Shown piece after piece: positions 5,221 through 6,252 of a stretch of DNA of 6,252 nucleotides (the stretch's first letter is position 1; each line of letters begins with the position of its first letter). The notes below the pieces were generated by a model, which did not search any database, was not told where the DNA came from, and saw only the letters and a list, made by a program, of their open reading frames with translations. This DNA comes from CAG-791 sp002390025 (GTDB lineage: Bacteria; Bacillota; Clostridia; Lachnospirales; Lachnospiraceae). The translations under genes and the position numbers were made by a program. The stretch spans positions 1 through 6,252 of the forward strand of contig CAMNLR010000119.1 of the NCBI GenBank assembly GCA_946543465.1, given 5' to 3'.

Positions 5221-5265
5221 AAAAAAGTCCGATATTCTCATGAATTTTTTACAATCTATACAAAA
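5212..5265. repeat. Inverted repeat overlapping the dfx -35
   Basis: TTTTGTATA (5212-5220) is mirrored exactly by TATACAAAA (5257-5265). Inner A6 (5221-5226) and T6 (5245-5250) runs can extend the pairing. The left arm contains the candidate -35 of the superoxide reductase promoter. It may be an operator or a weak AT-rich transcript end for the NYN gene, which has no other recognisable terminator before this point. Confidence 0.35.
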
Positions 5266-5331
5266 AACCAGAAGGGGAAAATCATTTTTGCGGGTAGGGC
5301 CATCTACGACAAACCGTTATAAATAAGCGTA

Positions 5332-6252
5332 TTATTCATCCGTTCCGATCCCGTAGCGCTCCCGCATCTCCCGCTCTGTGAAAACGATCTCCTCCAGCAG
5401 CATCTGGGCGGACATGCGGTAGGCGCCGGCACCGAAGATAATGATCTGTTCGACCGCATCCGAAGTGGCGACCGTGACGCGGTACTTTTTGGCCAGGACA
5501 TGAGCGGTCTTCTCAATATAGAGGTCGGCTGTCTCCGCCTCCTTTGTGAAGACCACGTCGATATTGTGCCAGCGCAGGACTTCTCCCGGGCCTCCCGCCA
5601 CCTTGTAGGCATCAAAGACCAGGATCACCTTTTCCGGCCGGTAGCCGGCAAAATTGGACAGGATATCCATCAGCTTGTCGCGGGCGGACTTGATGTCCCG
5701 CATAGCCAGGTCGCGCAGATCCTTCCAGGCGAAAATAATGTTATAACCGTCGACGAGCAGGTAGTGGTCCTGGGGGGCTGCCTTCTTTTTCCTGACAAAT
5801 CCGTCCGGCTGCTCTCCGCTCTCCAGCCCCCAGGGATCTGTGTCCCCCGGCTTTTTCTTCCTGGGGGCGCCGTCCGGGCCGTCGGCAGAGTCAAACAGAT
5901 CATTTCCGGCCCCGGCTCTGGGTTTCACCGGGCCGTAGGTGCGCTCGAAGATCTGCATGAGCTCTTTCTCTGCCGCAAAGACCGCCTGCTGGCGGCGCTT
6001 GAAGGCGTCGTCCTGCTTTCGGCCCCCTGTACCGGACGGACCGCCGCCCTGACCGGAGGCACCTGCATTTCTGCCTCCGCTGCCTCCATTGCCCCCGCTG
6101 CCTCTGCTTCCTCCGCCTCCGGCACCTGCGCCGTCTGGGTCTGTATCCAGGATGCCCTGCTCGAGCAGGTGCTTCTTTTTCTCGCGCTCCTCTGCCGCCT
6201 TTCTGGCGCGCTCGGCAGCCAGATCCAGAGCCTCTTCCTCGGTCATGGCAGG
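5332..6252 (-). CDS. Rae1/YacP-type NYN nuclease domain protein, 5' end outside window
   Basis: The C-terminus (about residues 161-290, counted from the ATG at 6246) is a complete NYN/PIN-like RNase domain. It matches what I recall of B. subtilis Rae1 (YacP), which cuts mRNA in the ribosomal A site: LLVDGYNIIFAW with Asp166, VILVFDAYKV with Asp212, VVFTKEAETAD with Glu238 and Asp241, and VATSDAVEQIIIFGAGAYRMSA with Asp263. Rae1 is about 170 residues, but here 160 precede the domain: a charged helix (2-30), a Gly/Ser-rich linker (39-75), a conserved-looking block DDAFKRRQQAVFAAEKE to YGPVKPR (79-110), and a second charged linker. The reading frame stays open through the window edge (Pro-Ala before Met), and no ribosome binding site is visible. 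The true start is therefore probably upstream. Lachnospiraceae commonly carry this domain fused to a TetM/EF-G-like GTPase, so this is likely the tail of such a fusion. The fusion itself is not visible here. Confidence 0.88.
   Translation of the reverse strand, partial: PAMTEEEALDLAAERARKAAEEREKKKHLLEQGILDTDPDGAGAGGGGSRGSGGNGGSGGRNAGASGQGGGPSGTGGRKQDDAFKRRQQAVFAAEKELMQIFERTYGPVKPRAGAGNDLFDSADGPDGAPRKKKPGDTDPWGLESGEQPDGFVRKKKAAPQDHYLLVDGYNIIFAWKDLRDLAMRDIKSARDKLMDILSNFAGYRPEKVILVFDAYKVAGGPGEVLRWHNIDVVFTKEAETADLYIEKTAHVLAKKYRVTVATSDAVEQIIIFGAGAYRMSAQMLLEEIVFTEREMRERYGIGTDE

Overview
The window looks like a chromosomal segment of an anaerobic Gram-positive bacterium of the class Clostridia, probably Lachnospiraceae. 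This rests on the strong AGGAGG/AAGGAG-type ribosome binding sites, low-GC spacers between moderately GC-rich genes, a two-iron superoxide reductase (an anaerobe's oxygen defence), a DctP/Q/M TRAP transporter, and a Rae1/YacP-type NYN nuclease domain in the long-linker form I associate with that family. This is inference from gene content; no rRNA or marker gene is present.

Layout. Positions 1-246 are a leader: two adjacent strong stem-loops (16-58 and 61-98), then an AT-rich stretch that probably holds the promoter of a + strand shikimate/quinate dehydrogenase gene (247-1125, closest by eye to E. coli YdiB). That gene ends at a bidirectional intrinsic terminator (1142-1184). A block of about seven imperfect 22-bp T-tract repeats follows (1177-1317) in the convergent spacer. 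From the other side comes a minus-strand TRAP operon in the order dctQ-dctM-dctP (4200 down to 1341). It is preceded by a long leader (4201-4520, no gene) containing a promoter candidate, two inverted repeats and a terminator-like hairpin that competes with an alternative hairpin just upstream of the dctQ ribosome binding site. Upstream of that, also on the minus strand, is a monocistronic desulfoferrodoxin/superoxide reductase gene (4684-5064) with its own promoter candidate, a hairpin-rich 3' region and a good terminator (4525-4561). The window closes with the 3' part of a minus-strand gene (5332 to the edge) whose C-terminus is a complete NYN/PIN-like nuclease domain joined by a Gly/Ser-rich linker to a part lying beyond the window.

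How the genes work together. dctQMP forms one secondary transporter: DctP captures a carboxylate-bearing substrate outside the membrane, and DctQ/DctM import it with sodium or protons. The dehydrogenase is convergent with the operon, so any substrate link (for example quinate or shikimate uptake) is speculative. The superoxide reductase is an independent stress gene. The NYN protein is probably linked to ribosome-associated mRNA cleavage. The genes are ordinary families. The less-explained parts are the regulatory and repeat structures between them: the 22-bp repeats, the TRAP leader switch candidate and the paired stem-loops at the left edge. I see no convincing wholly new multi-gene system.
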